49,223 nt of DNA from Parachlorella kessleri (GCA_001598975.1 BBXU01001132.1:1-49223), one strand, 5' to 3'; counted from the first letter of the stretch, positions 1 to 11,658 are shown. Program-made: numbers and translations. Notes: generated from the letters alone by a model not told the origin.

Positions 1-392
1 GGGGGGGTAGGTCATACACGGGTGGGTTGAACCACTGGTGAACATGGTTGCGGGCAAACGTTGCTAGTCAGGGCCAGACGGGCTGGGTGCAGGCGCAGGG
101 CAAGGGGGCCATGTGCTGAGCATGTGTGCGGTGGTTCGCACGCATCTGCTGCTGGAGCGTTGGTGGGAAGCTGGCAGGCTGGACCGCCCCACACTGGACC
201 CGTTTTTGCGGTAGGCGCCGTGGAGGGTGGTAGTAGTGCGTGGCATGCCCCAAGGCCAGGGTGCACCCCAGTAGTTGACACTGGGATTCGTTTTGCAAGG
301 GCGCGCATGGACCAGGGGGCCTTGATTGCTCAACCCCTGGTGGAATGGGAGCCTGCTGTGAATGCTGTGCGCGCTTTGCAAGCTGTGCGCAG
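1..392 (+). other. Intron of phosphorylase gene (partial, left edge)
   Basis: No reading frame here matches the residues that normally precede the next phosphorylase exon, and the stretch ends in a clean acceptor (gtgcgcag) immediately before that exon at 393. I read it as the 3' part of an intron whose donor lies left of the window. The open frames seen here on both strands have no family features. Confidence 0.6.
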
Positions 393-946
393 GAGCGCGT
401 GGACCAGGTGTACCGCGACCAGGCCAAGTGGCAGCGCATGTCCATCATGTCCACCGCCGGCTCGGGCTTCTTCAGCTCTGACCGCACCATCGAGGACTAC
501 GCCAGGTGCGCTGTGCTGCGCCTGCTGCGCTGTGTTACCCTAACGGTGTGCCAGCAATGCCCATGGTGCTGCAATGCCTGCCGCCTATTGTGCACTGGCA
601 CCTGAAGATTGTTGTGAAGTAACACTGCTATGCCGTTGCGGCCTTGGAATACCAGTGCCACGGCCTGAAGCGCGAGCACCTGCACCAGGCCTGCCGACCG
701 TATGTTCCGGTACCCCACCACATAGTTTGTACAGTGGGGAATGTGGAACCCCAACTGGCAGGCAGGTGGGCTCAGGAGTTGCAACCTTGTCCAGTAGCCG
801 GCTTGTATATAGAGCACACCTCCTATGTTGTTGTATTTACAGAGCCTCCCATGAGACAGACGGCGCACACAGTGATTGTTGTTTGCAGGGACATCTGGAA
901 GGCGGAGAAGTGCATGGTGCCCACCACCAATATTGATGACGAGTGA
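393..946 (+). CDS. Alpha-1,4-glucan (starch/glycogen) phosphorylase, C-terminal end
   Basis: Two last exons, 393-505 and 889-946, joined in phase 2 across an intron 506-888 (AG|gtgcgc ... tttgcag). They encode about 56 residues ending at TGA 944-946. The first exon carries the conserved C-terminal phosphorylase segment: W-x-R-M-S-I followed by the S-T-A-G-S-G and F-S-S-D-R-T-I motifs and an E-D-Y-A helix; the second begins D-I-W and ends in an acidic tail. The enzyme removes glucose-1-phosphate from the non-reducing ends of alpha-1,4 glucans with a PLP cofactor; the PLP lysine and catalytic core lie outside the window to the left. Plastidial and cytosolic isoforms cannot be told apart from this tail. 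Family assignment is strong; exon boundaries are supported by the uninterrupted conserved motif. Confidence 0.9.
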
Positions 947-2267
947 AGGAGGCACAGGCTGGCACCCCACAGAGCACGTTGGAGCGATGGCTGAATGCCT
1001 GAGCTGACAGCCTGGGGTGGGGTCAGGAGGGGGGACGATTGCGCCTAGTCGCGACTGGCAAGGTGCACTGAGGCATTCCCAGGAGCTGAGAAGTGCCCAC
1101 CAGGGCTGCCCAGGTAGCGGGGATATGCCTGGGGGTGTGCCTGGCTTAGGGTTTGGCAGCGTGGCGTGGGTCTGCATGAATGGCAGCATGCTCTCATGCA
1201 GCCTGAGCGCCGGGTTGGCTGCAAGTTTGGGTGAAGGCGAGCTGGGGTGGTTGTTCGAGATAGCTGATGGGATGCACCAGGGAGTACAAGGAACAAGGTC
1301 AAGTGAGGGGCGGCCCCCGTCCTTCAGAAGCCCTTGTACCACTAGTTATCTCTTGCATAATGGCTTCTGGCTTGGTAGGGCGTACAACGCATGTTTTGAG
1401 GAAAACTGCACTTCTTACTTGCTTCAGTGCACACAGTGACCCTAATGTGTCTCCACGGGGCATTCCTTTTGCTTTTGACCGGCCTTAGGCTCAGTGGGCG
1501 GCGGGGCCCTCCTGCACTGTTGCACATATAGGCCTGCTTATAGCACGTTTGACTTGCTCTGCCCATCCTCCTGTAACGAGCGCCCTTGGGGGCGACGTAT
1601 GGCAGAGTCCCGTGTGTTGCGTGGCGTACCTCACCTCGTACCTCACGGTCGAGCATCGTTTTTCCGTCACCCCTCACCCAGCACCGCCGCTTTCAACAGT
1701 TTCTGAGAAACCCTTTGGTTGATGGTGCACGGCTCTGCGCATCACTTCATGAGTCTGCGCCGCGTTCTGGGTGATTAGACCAACCAGTCAAGCGCTGAAG
1801 CGCGCGAGGGCAGCGACACCAGCGTTTCAAGGCCAGCTTTCCTGACCCTTTAAGGTGTCTGCGGACCGGAGCTCGGACCGGGCCGTGCGGGAGAAGGTAT
1901 CTTCTTTGCATGTCGGAGTATATAGAATTCATTGTTTATATTCCTCATACCCTGCCTGCAAACAATGTGCTCGAGGGCTTCACAGGGTGGGCATGCTTCT
2001 CAGCTAATGGTCAGCTACCCTGCCAGAGCTGAGGGAGCTTGGTAGGTCGGGTTGGTTCCAGCTTCGAGGCGGTTTGGTTATTCCGTAGCGGACCCCCGTA
2101 TCTTTTCGTTTATCCAGCCTTCGGCAGCACGGCGGCTGTTCCTGCCACCCACAGGTTTCGAAAAGGCGGCTGAGCTTCCTGGGTGGCGGCTGGCACAGCT
2201 CCTGGCAAGAGGCGGCACGGCGTGGGCAAGCGGCCCCCAACGGGTTGTTGGGCACCGAAAGCCGAGC
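947..2267. other. Intergenic region with phosphorylase 3' UTR and upstream region of the next gene
   Basis: No supported gene. Reading frames of 100-280 codons exist on both strands but lack conserved features and splice logic. A TGTAA motif, the usual chlorophyte polyadenylation signal, occurs on the + strand at 1572-1576, but it is about 625 nt past the phosphorylase stop, so its use is uncertain. Confidence 0.5.
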
Positions 2268-4033
2268 ATGACGGAGCTGTTCACCCCTTACCAACACCTA
2301 CACCAGTGCCTGCAACAGCTGTACGAGGCAGCAGAGCGTGGTGAAAGCGAGACGAGCAATACGGGCCCATCAGACCACACCAGCCTTCCGAGCCTACAAG
2401 CAGCTGCAGGAAGGCTGGGGCTGGCCATCCTAGAGCAGGAGGAAGAGGACATCATCAGGCTGGGCCTGCTGGAAGAGCAGGTAGGTGCTGGTAGTGGGGG
2501 GTTTTGCCCTTGGTATATGCTCTGATGTACTGCGTACAGCCCTGCGAGCCTCACACCGGCTGCTGGGCGCTTGCAGAAATGCCTTTGTGTCAGTATCATC
2601 CGCTGCCACACTTACCGGCCGACCAGCCTGGCAGAAGCCGAGCAGGGCGGCAGCAGGGTGCTGCCGGCACCTACGGCTTCTAGGTCTGCGCAATGCATGG
2701 ACGATAACAGGCAGCGGCGCACCCTGCTGTGTGATTGGTAGATCACCCGTGGCACTTGTGCACAGTGCAGACGCAGGCGGCATGCAGCCTGCAGGATGTG
2801 ACCGCCACATACATCGCGGTGGTGGCCCTCCACCAACGGCTGCTGAGCCTGCTGCAACTCAGCCTCCAGGCGTACTCTGCGGTGCTGGAGGTGGGCGGGC
2901 GGCAGGGTGGTGCGCTGCCAGTACAGCTGAGCTTGGTAGTCGCTTTTGTCGTCGTATACTGAGTCTGCGCCTCCCTGGGTCCTATGGCCCCTGACCAGCA
3001 CCTGTGGCCCGCGGCCAGGCACCGCTGCCCTATCTCCTCTTGTCCGCCTGTTGCCTGGCCCAGTCTCTATTGCATGCAAGGTGCCCCGTACCAGACACGA
3101 CGCGTCTACGGCACAGTCTACTGCTGTGGGAAGCGCTATTGATTGAATGATTGATTGCCCCGTACTTCCAGATGTGTCCCCCACATGCAGGCCTGCCCGT
3201 GACGGTGTTGATCTGCAATGCAGTGTTGGGGACTTGGACCTGCAAGCTGGCAGGCTATCCGTCTGTCAATTACCTTGCCTATGAACCAGCCGGCCAGCGG
3301 CCATGTGCGGCATGGGCGGGTGACCGGCTGCTGGCTTCCCCTGGTTGCTGTAGGGTATACAGCGGCAGCCGGAAGCTGAATGGACACCCTACCTACACTC
3401 ACTTCTTGAGGAGCCTTTCTGCTCAGCAGAGGTGCGATGGTTCTCCTGCTGACCTGCCTGTGCAGCGCTGGCCTTGCCCTGTGGCGCTTTATATCTTTCA
3501 AGCCCTGCAACTGTATTGTCCGCGGGCGTGTATTGTCCGCCGGCAAGCCAAGCGGCACTCAATGTTGCATGGCCCCTTGGTGCACTGACAGAGGTTAGAT
3601 GTCTGCTGGCTGTACTCCTTAATAACGGCACTCTGCATTGGTAACCAGCGCAGCAGCCTGAAGGGCAGGATGGCTGCTAGACAGCTTGCAAACACAGCCA
3701 TCTCCCGCCCCTGCTTCCCACCGCGGTATCGTGCAGGTGACGCGGTCGCTGCTGAGGCGAGCCGAGCGCAGAGCCCGCACCCTGGCTCAGCAACTGGCGA
3801 CACCGATGCAGTCATGGAATGACGGCTCTGCTGGGGAGTCTGCCTGTGCCGCCGAGGGGTGCTGCATGTGTGAGCAGCCCGAGGTGTCCAGCGCAGTGGC
3901 AGCGCTGGCGGTGACAACAGTTGCGCCACCGTCTGAGCCCCAGGGAACCTTTGAGATGGGGGCTGTGCCGAGACCAGAGGGACCGAAGACTCCCATACCT
4001 GAAGCGAGCGCAACCACCTTGGTTCACCGCTGA
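2268..4033 (+). CDS. Unrecognised helical/coiled-coil protein, about 209 aa
   Basis: Proposed exons 2268-2480, 2771-2890 and 3737-4033, all joined in phase 0 with good GT-AG sites, give 209 residues. ATG 2268 is the first ATG in the open frame of exon 1. The predicted protein is rich in Leu, Glu, Gln and Ala: an N-terminal helix, a strongly acidic patch (EQEEEDII), a leucine-rich helix in exon 2, then a basic helix (RSLLRRAERRARTLAQQ) and a low-complexity C-terminus with several cysteines. It could be a subunit of a larger assembly, but I do not recognise the family. The exon 2 donor could instead lie at 2936, adding 15 residues, and the long second intron (2891-3736) might hide another exon. 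Coding status is likely; the exact model is uncertain. Confidence 0.5.
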
Positions 4034-5336
4034 GGCACAGGACAGTTGCGTTGGGAGCGAGAACAGAAACACGCGGGCAGGTGCTGAGCCTCCTGCAGGT
4101 GTGTCAAGGGGTTTTGGTGTTTAGTCACTGGGGGTCTACTCTGGGTAGACTGGGGGTCTAGGCAGGCAGTGTTGCTGCAGCAGTCGGACGATAGTACCAA
4201 GGGTAGGCAGCGTACCAAAGCTCGCATGTACCATACCGCATGGTGTCTTGTACATCAGGGGATTCTCTATTCTTTTTCCCAGGTATTATAGGTCTTTTTG
4301 GTGATGGCCGGTATAATTTTGTCTATTGCACCACCTCTGCTCGTACACACATTATGCTCAAGAACAGGGTGTTGGTGGAGGGGCATGAGGCTGTGCTCAA
4401 ACTGCACCATATAGGTGCCCCCCACCGTTTTGCTGCCAGGGTCTTTGGGAGTGGCGTCACATCATGTCCTGCTCGTTGTGAATTTGTATGGAAGTTGAGG
4501 TTGTGTCTTTAACATCGGGCGCCTATGCTGAAAATAGTTTCATGAAGTTTTCCACTGGGTGTGTTGTTGCTGTTCTCGCCTGTACGTTGATGGGTGCCCC
4601 CAAAACAAGTCGCATGTCATCCCAATAATGCAACCAGCTGGCTTACTTCGGAGCAGCCGACGGTCGAAAGATTCAGCCTGTCAAGCAACCATTCCAGTGA
4701 AAGGTGCAGGACACAAGTGACACATTGTTGCAGCTTCATAGCAGCCAGTGGTCGTACGACATATGGTGTTTGTTTGAATACTTGGTGACCTACTAGGTGG
4801 GACCCAACGTTGCTCCACCGTGGGTGAGGATCCAGTGGTTCAGCCTGTCTCCAACGGTTGTGACTACCTGCCCAATAGCAGCCTGGTTGAGATTTCACTT
4901 GTGGGTGTGACTGGCCTGCAAGGTTGATGGAATGCTGTAAGGCTAGGTTACACAACACCAAGGTGTCCACTAACTGAGCTGCGCTCGCGCCCTGACAGTG
5001 CGGAAGTTTCACTAGTTGGTCTGTCCGTTCCATCGTCCAGTGCATTTGCGTAACATGCATTCTTGGCAGGATGCACGACATGACTCTGCCCGCTGATCAC
5101 CGTCCCACAGGATCCTTCGGTACCCCAGAAGGCCGCTCATCGAACTCTCTTTGTTCTGTTCCCGGTTTGCCTCTGTGATGCCAAGGAAAGACTCGCTGGG
5201 AAATCTGAACCCCAGTCAGTACAGCTGTCGAGTCGGAACCAAGAAAGCGCGTGGGTGTGTCAAGCCTGAGCTTTAGAGCCGCTCTATGGGTCTGCAGCGG
5301 TTGAACCTAAGTTGTGTGTGCATGCGGGAAAGCATC
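4034..5336. other. Intergenic region, no supported gene
   Basis: It holds a 90-codon + frame (4240-4512) and a 154-codon - frame starting with ATG at 5081, neither with recognisable motifs or exon continuation. It probably contains the 3' UTR of the left gene and the promoter of the 118-aa gene. Confidence 0.4.
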
Positions 5337-5989
5337 ATGGCAGACAAAACCGCAAGCGAATACCTACAAGAGCAGGGGCTGTCGGAGATGACAACCCATA
5401 TAATCGTTTCTCGCCTGAAAAGCACTGGATACGTCACAGACAACACCGTTGCTGTCAGCGACCTCCACAAGTTCGCGACGCATCTCCAGGTGCTTGACAC
5501 GGCTGGGAGGAGAGCTGCGCTGGAAGCACTCCTGCCTCAGAACGATTTTCGCCCTCTGCTCCTCCCAAAGTTGACACTAGCTGTGAACGGTGAGCCAGGC
5601 AGCCTGGGATCCCAGGAGACCTGACCAAGGGTTGACTAGGCACCTTTCGCCAGCGACCATCCTCGACTCCACACCTGCTACACAGCCTGAACCACTGCAA
5701 GGAGGTGTGCCAAATTTGGCTACTTGAACCCTAAGGGATTGCCCCAAGGACTGCATATCACCGTGGAAACCCTTGTAGGTGTTACAAGGAAGGGCAGAGA
5801 GGCGGATGTTGGGTGTCATACGCTTCCTGACCCTGCGCCGACTGAATTTGTGAACCCAACGTATCAGCTGCTCATGTTGCCGCAGGCCTCCTAAAGGACC
5901 AAGATGCCACAAAGCAGCAGGTGCTAGCCAAAGTGGAGGAGCTGCTTGATGGCATCAAGGAACTGCTGCAGACTCTGCAGGTCTCCTAG
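5337..5989 (+). CDS. Small orphan protein, 118 aa
   Basis: Exons 5337-5589 and 5886-5989 are joined in phase 1 (AACG|gtgagc ... ccgcag|GC). The ATG at 5337 is preferred over the in-frame ATG at 5286 because it has A at -3 and G at +4. The protein is soluble and mostly helical: an N-terminal segment MADKTASEYLQEQGL, a middle helical bundle ending in ALLPQNDF, and a C-terminal amphipathic helix (VEELLDGIKELLQTLQVS) that looks like a short coiled coil. There is no signal peptide or membrane span. I recognise no family. The gene is convergent with the HAD gene, with 418 nt between the stop codons. Clean splice phase and consistent amphipathic pattern support it being real. Confidence 0.6.
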
Positions 5990-6407
5990 CGGCACACGGC
6001 TCAGTAGGAAGGGTTTGGTTGTGCAACTTGAGCGGGAGAAGCACATTCGTGGGATAAGGATGCGGTTCACACTTTGTCAGGTGCAGATGCATGCTGCATG
6101 CAAGGGACGCCTACACGATAATGAGGTGTGGCTTAAGTGAACGGTAGTAGGTGTGGGTTGTTGGTTGGCGCAACCCAACTGAGCCAGTCACCTGAGCGTC
6201 GCCTGCAAGCTACTTGCTTGCAGCAGTGTGCGCTAGTTCGTTACTTATTACTGCCCCCGCCTGCCGGTAATACCCTCAGGGCTGCTGCATGTGGGCTGCG
6301 GGAGTTGTAGCAGTGCTCGACCCTTGTTACACTTGCCATCCCTACTTTAGAAAGGCCGCCTGCACCTTGAACCCACAAGTCCCGACCAACAGTAGCAGCA
6401 GTCTGGC
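5990..6407. other. Convergent 3' intergenic region
   Basis: The 3' ends of the 118-aa gene (+) and the HAD gene (-) meet here. The only clear signal is the TGTAA-type motif listed separately. The 61-codon - frame at 6241-6426 overlaps the HAD stop in another frame and is not supported. Confidence 0.5.
6327..6331 (-). terminator. Candidate TGTAA polyadenylation signal of the HAD gene
   Basis: On the - strand TGTAA lies 77 nt after the HAD stop codon. TGTAA is the known polyadenylation signal of many chlorophytes; its use here is an inference from position. Confidence 0.4.
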
Positions 6408-9115
6408 TCATGCAAGCCGAAACCATGGCAAAAAATAACTTGGAGTGGCAGAGTAGCGAGCGGAAAGCCGCAGCAGCCCGTCTTCTTGTAATGTCAGCCC
6501 ATCGGGACTTAGTAGATCTGTAGCATGGATGCCGCCTGCTATAAGAAGGGAGTCCACTGCAGCGTCCCTGGCGCCTGCAGGAAATGAAGACTACCCACGC
6601 CCTCAGCCCTGGTAACTACAGGTCCCAGCGATGAAGTCCCGCCACCAGGACAGCATGACAGTTGCATAAGCTTAGGCATGGCTTGGGAACGATATGCATC
6701 CATCCAAAGCAGTCCACAGCTGGACAGTCTGAACCTGCAAATTCCACGCCACCCAGGTGATCAACAGATGTTGCAGGTGAAGCGGTCCACTACTCAGCAT
6801 TGCCGGCTCAGCATCACCTAGAGAAGCACAGCCACTATTTCCTACCTATACAGAGGTACTTGCTGTGTAGACTTAAGAAGCCACAGCGTGTATAGCAACC
6901 CACACACTGCGACAGCGCAGCGTGGCAGCTTGCAGGTCATTGCCTGCTGCGTATGTCTCCCACCTGCAATGTCATGCTCCATAGAGTCCCCAATTGCAAT
7001 TACTTCCGCAGCCGGCAGGGCCAGGAGGGTAAGGGCTTCCTCGTAGATGAGGGGCGCTGGCTTCCCCATCAGGTGCACCTGCATGCAGGGTCATTTCCAG
7101 GAATCTGGGGAGGTCAGGTAGTAAAGCAGAAGCTATGGGGAAGAGGCAGGGCTACTTCCATCCCAGTTCATACTGGGGTAGGCAGAGTCTCTCATTGATT
7201 GTTCTTCTCCGCAGAGGACCTCGGCTGCAATGTGCTGATATCAGTCAGGCTCAATGGTGTCTTTCATGCTCACAGATTGCAACAAACAATGCGGTTGAAC
7301 AGACCAGGACAGCACAGCAGCATGCCCAGCCAGCCAGCAGCGCACCCCAACGGCACGCAGCCCACCTCTCCGCCCATCTCTTGATACTGCCGCGCAAGCG
7401 TCCCTGGCATCACACGGAGTTCAGAACCATGCACGGTCACGAGGTCTGGGTTGGCAACCACCATGGGGACACTGTGCCCGCTGCGCTTTGACCGCTCTGC
7501 GCAGCGCGCCATCAACTCCCGTAGCTGCTCCAGGCTGCAGGGCGTGCTCGCCACTGTACTGCCGCTGCTGCTTCTTGCTGGGCTGCTTGAGCCATTTCCG
7601 GTGTTGTCCGGTGGCATGCCGTCAGGCACTGCGTGTGCTGCTGCTGCTGCTGCCGTGGCCCCAGAAGAATGATCAGTGCCAGCAGCGAAGGTGCTGGCGG
7701 GTGTCCCTAGCGCCTCTGTGCCATGTGCCAGGATGAAGTCTGCTGCCTGAGGGTCCTGGGTGACCTGCACTGTGCACTAGGTGGCTGTGGATGTTCAATT
7801 CCGGCCCTGCACTAGAGGGTAGGGTGGGGCTGGTGATGATGCAGCACAAGGTTTAACGTCATTGTTGCCCTGCTGCTGCTGTATTGGGGTCCAGATGGCA
7901 TTGAGATGGAGGGATTACAGCCATTACTGGCAACCATTTGTCGCACTGGCTTGTCTCCCCACATATCTCACACACTGACTCGTATCATGTAAGAGGGCGG
8001 TCATCTGCTCATCTCCTCACGAACCTCAAGCCCAAGACCGTCAAGGGAAATTGCACCACGAGCCGCCCAGGTGAAATGAAGGCACCTGCAAGGGTTACTT
8101 GCAGCAGGCTGAGCAGCACATAGCCTGCTGATCCCACCGTAGAATGCCAAACTGGCTCTAGATTTGCCCGAGCCAAGGAAGATTCTGAAACGGGTACCTA
8201 CTGCTGGTCCACTCTCTGCAGCACCCACGCACAGCATCTATAGTGTCTGCGGACCTAGATGCAAGTGAGAGTCTACACTAGAGTTGAAACCGCCATCACC
8301 ACAAGGAGCCATCCAGTGAACCACTCAGCACTCCTTGGCTATGGGAGGCTCCGGCTGTGTTCGGTGGATAGTCATCACACTTCCTAGCTGGTAATCTCAT
8401 GCCCACCTTCGACCTAGCTGCTGCCAAAAGGCCGTGGGCCGCTGCTCCAGCTGCCTGTGGGCCACCTCCCCACTAGTAACCACGCCGGCAAAGTGGCTGG
8501 CGTCAAACCCCAGCTTGGCTATGTTGCGCAGCGCCTCAGGCGCCCCTGCAATAACTTGGGAGTGATCTGTAAGTGTTTCAGGGCACAACCAACCTACGTT
8601 GAAGCAAACCCCATGTCCGCCTGCCAAGGTATGGAGCATGGCTGAGGTAGCCTTCAGGAGGCAACCACATATATGGAGGGACCTAGGGAACCAGACCATG
8701 CAGCAGCCCTCAGGCGAGACCAAGCAAGCACCTCTCCTGCCAACCTTGCCGTTGAAGGTCCTGACGTCACCTGCAAAACTCACTCCTGGAGCTGTTGGAG
8801 ATGATGAGCAGCCTTACTCCCTGGCTGTGAAGAAACTCTACGGCCTCCACGGCCCCAGGGTAAGGCACCTTGCCGTCGTGCAGTACACCGAACTGATCTA
8901 GAAGCACGCCCTGCATGCAGCTTTGAGAGTTTCGCCCCTTTGACCAGCGTGAGGCGCTTGGTATAGTGCCAGGCAAGGACGGCAGTGCCTGCCGCCCTCC
9001 TGCCGGTAGAACTCTGTCTGTGGTATTGTTATTGTGTTCGTCTGGCTAGCTGTACCTTATACAAGTTTGGCAAGGTTCTGAGAGTGATAGAACGGCGTTC
9101 TGTGGCTGTTGCCAT
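6408..9115 (-). CDS. HAD-superfamily hydrolase, subfamily IIA (HAD-SF-IIA-hyp4 type), 355 aa
   Basis: Seven exons on the - strand: 9115-9056, 8910-8784, 8545-8407, 8085-8025, 7764-7366, 7078-6964, 6574-6408. All phases agree and all introns are GT-AG. Haloacid-dehalogenase motifs appear in order: motif I LLDQFGVLHDG with nucleophile D25 (the family has Phe where other HADs have the second Asp), motif II IISNSSR with S58, the C2-cap region including ITSGE-like VVTSGEVAH, then DFILAHGTEALG, PMVVANPD, MPGTLA, motif III MGKP (K268), motif IV IAIGDSMEHDI (D293, D298) and the C-terminal AGGIHA. The order and spacing match the hyp4 subfamily, whose substrates are not established. An Ala/Ser/Gly-rich insertion of about 50 residues (roughly 152-205) interrupts the cap region. 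There is no obvious targeting peptide. The short first exon is inferred from phase and Kozak context, so the N-terminus is less certain. Confidence 0.9.
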
Positions 9116-9444
9116 TGCTGCCACTGGCTTGCACCACTGCCTGGTGCCCCTGCCGGTGAACAGGCCCTGCCGCAGGGTTCCCCTTTGTAGTTTCATCGAT
9201 CAGAAGTGTTCACTTGTCTCGTCTTTGGGACAAGTTAATCCCACCGGAGCCTCTCATGACTACGAAAACACCCAATGATTACACTAGGCAGGTGAAATGG
9301 AACCGAGTGCTGCATGTCGGGACTAGATATATAAAGAACCTGCACAGCGTGTTAGCAACGTACGTAGCACCCGGCAAGGTGCCTGCGCAGACTTGATACT
9401 GATCAGTTGCTCGAGGGCTGTTGCGCGCGCTATAGCCTCATAAC
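9116..9444. promoter_or_regulatory. Shared divergent promoter region, HAD (-) and YEATS (+) genes
   Basis: Only 329 nt separate the two start codons of these head-to-head genes, so both core promoters must lie here. A TATA-like TATATAAAG sits at 9328-9336, about 110 nt upstream of the YEATS ATG and in its orientation. Coregulation is an inference. Confidence 0.5.
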
Positions 9445-11658
9445 ATGGCAGCGGAGGGCGAGGTATTCTTAGGAAAGGTAAAGCCATATGTGAGAGCTCT
9501 CTGCTGCCCTCCCTTGCCCAGGCCACCAACCAGCCAACTAGTTTTTGGTTTGCAGCACGGCGAGCGCCGGCTGAGAGGCAAGGAGCTAAGCGTGCCGATT
9601 GTTCTTGGCACAATAGCCTTTTACCTAGGCAAGAAGGTGAGGTATCTTGTGTGGCGGGCCCCTGGTTCAAAGAGTGCCTTGCAACTACACAGCTCATTAG
9701 GAGTCGTGCGTGCCTGTCCCTTTTGTGTTGGAGAAACATCAAATGATGTACGGAACCCTTTGCCCTTGTCCTGGGTGCTCCAATCTGTATGTCCAGCGCC
9801 GGTCTAAACCATGAGCCAAGAATTTCCGGGGCTGTTTAAATATCATGGGCGTTTGTCTGAGCCCCTAAGCTAGGTTAGCAGTGCGACACTTGTCATGGGG
9901 CTTACTTGGGTGGTGGTGTGCAGGCGACTGAATCGCAGTCACACAGGTGGACAGCATACCTGAGGAGTGCTAATGGTGAAGACCTGTCACATATCTTCAA
10001 GAAGGTGGGTCAGCTGGGGTGGTCTTGTGGAGGGTTTCCCTTGAAAGACTCCCAGCTGTGCATGAATACACAGCTATGCGGGTCCTTTTACGGCCGGCCA
10101 CGCCAGTGCGGCCGGCCGTGACTGCGTCCCTGGATGAATCAGGAGTGCTGCCAAGATGTAAGGCACCCCGCCGCGTGGCAAGGGTACCCCGCTGTATCCC
10201 TGTCTGCAGATAGTCATCGTCCTCCACGCTAGCTTCAACAACCCTCAGAGGGCAATAGAATACCCACCCTGGGAGCTGACAGAGACGGGCTGGGGGGAGT
10301 TCGACATTGGTATGCAGGCAAGTTGGCAGGCTGCGGAGGGCTTTGCCGTAAACATAGTTGGTGCGATGTCGTTCCTGCAACCAGCAGCATAAATATCGTC
10401 GTTTTCTTCAAGCTCTCCGGAGCCTGCTAGTCCCCAGCTTTACTCACAGCCCAACCTAGCAATTTTGCATGGCGCTCTGAACTTGGCTCCTTGCCAGCAT
10501 GTCATATTATCAGCACAGCAGTCTCCCAGAACAACTCGCTGTCTAACCCTGCTGCACTCGCATTTGTCGGGCCACAGATGCACTTTCACGATGATGCCAT
10601 GATAGAGAAGCCTCTGGAGCTATACCACAGGCTGCGGCTATATGATGAGACAGGGGCCAGCAACCCCAAGAAGCCGGTGACCTGCTACGAGAGCTTTCTT
10701 AGTCACTGGGGCATTGGGTGGTCATCTTGCATTGCCTTTCACCAGCTCAACTTAGCCGGCAGCCCCATTACCCTGCTCGACGCTGGCGTGCCTCATGATG
10801 GAACTTGACTCACAATGTAGTTGTGCATGATCCAGCTGCAGACATTCTAGCCTGTTCCTGAGGGTGTGCGACGTCCCCCAGGGTGTGCCTGATTGGGACA
10901 ATGTGCATGCAGGTTGTGGCAGAGACGTACGAGGAGCTGGTAGTGTGGGAGCCTGCAGAAGCCTTCTATAATAGGGTCATGGCGACACCACCACGGGCCG
11001 CCCCGACATCGCAGGTGCGACTGGCCTGCATGCAGCGTGAGGGTAGACTGCATTTGTTGATGGTGGCGTGTTGTGCAATGTGGGGGTATGGTGACTGGGG
11101 TGCGACAGGGGTCCTTGCGAGGGTGGTGCAAGACTCCAATGTTTGCAACGCTGGCTACATAGTTGGGGGAGTGCCTGTCGGGCCCCCGGGGTTTGGTTGA
11201 AGGCTTCGTCATGTTTACTGGGGCTTGCTGAGGAGCGGATTGTATTTGTGCTATGGTTCTGTGCATCATATGCTAAAATGGTAGCGTGGCTTGGTGTGGT
11301 CTCCTTCCTCTCCCCGATTCGTTTGTCCCTGCTATCACGTCTCCCCACCATATGCTTATAAAACTAATCATATGCTTCGCATTGCAGCCCGCCAGGCACC
11401 TTGCCTTCTCAGCCCCCGTGCCCTCAGCCCAGTGCTAACCCATCAGACCCGGAGCCGCCAACCTGTCACATGCCCACATAGCCTTACCCAAGCCGTACAT
11501 CTGCCTTTCTCTTGTGCGCCTGCCTGCAGCTGGCGCAGTTTCACACACAGTTCAACCCGGATGTGGAGTATCGGAAGATCCAGGCAGCCCGGCACCGCGT
11601 GGCCCAAATCACCGCCAATGTCAGGGCACAGCTCGCTCATTTAGAGGTCTCCTCATGA
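9445..11658 (+). CDS. YEATS-domain protein (GAS41/TAF14/YAF9 type), 210 aa
   Basis: Exons 9445-9477, 9556-9636, 9924-10004, 10210-10317, 10578-10676, 10913-11014 and 11530-11658 all join in phase 0. The YEATS domain spans about residues 20-140: VPIVLGTIAFYLGKK, SHRWTAYLR, EDLSHIFKK, LHASFNNP, TGWGEFDI, HFHDDA and KPLELYHRLRLY. Residues of the acyl-lysine reading pocket are visible (H71, S73, F74 and W93, F96). The C-terminal exon forms a predicted coiled coil (VEYRKIQAARHRVAQI), as in GAS41/TAF14. Family members read acetylated or crotonylated histone H3 in the nucleus as shared subunits of NuA4/SWR1-type complexes and, in fungi, TFIID. The fourth intron needs a GC donor at 10318. A GT donor at 10310 with an acceptor at 10523 is also in frame but would insert about 20 residues within a conserved beta strand. 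Confidence 0.92.
10318..10577 (+). other. GC-AG intron in the YEATS gene
   Basis: The donor is CAG|gcaagt and the acceptor ccacag|ATG. It joins EFDIGMQ to MHFHDDA in phase 0, giving a gapless YEATS strand. See the GC-AG finding. Confidence 0.75.

Noticed and set aside
497..1342. 281-codon open frame on the - strand
   Set aside because: It lies antisense to the phosphorylase intron, last exon and 3' flank, has a Pro/Cys/His-rich random-like composition and no motif.
1572..1576. TGTAA motif as phosphorylase polyadenylation signal
   Set aside because: It is about 625 nt after the stop, and TGTAA is not consistently present after other stops in the window, so it was not called.
4617..5081. 154-codon - strand frame beginning with ATG
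   Set aside because: No family features, no convincing flanking exons, and composition like the surrounding non-coding DNA; not called without transcript evidence.
10310..10522. GT-AG alternative for the fourth YEATS intron
   Set aside because: It is in frame but inserts about 20 residues within the conserved strand after GWGEFDI; the GC donor gives a gapless family fit, though alternative splicing cannot be excluded.
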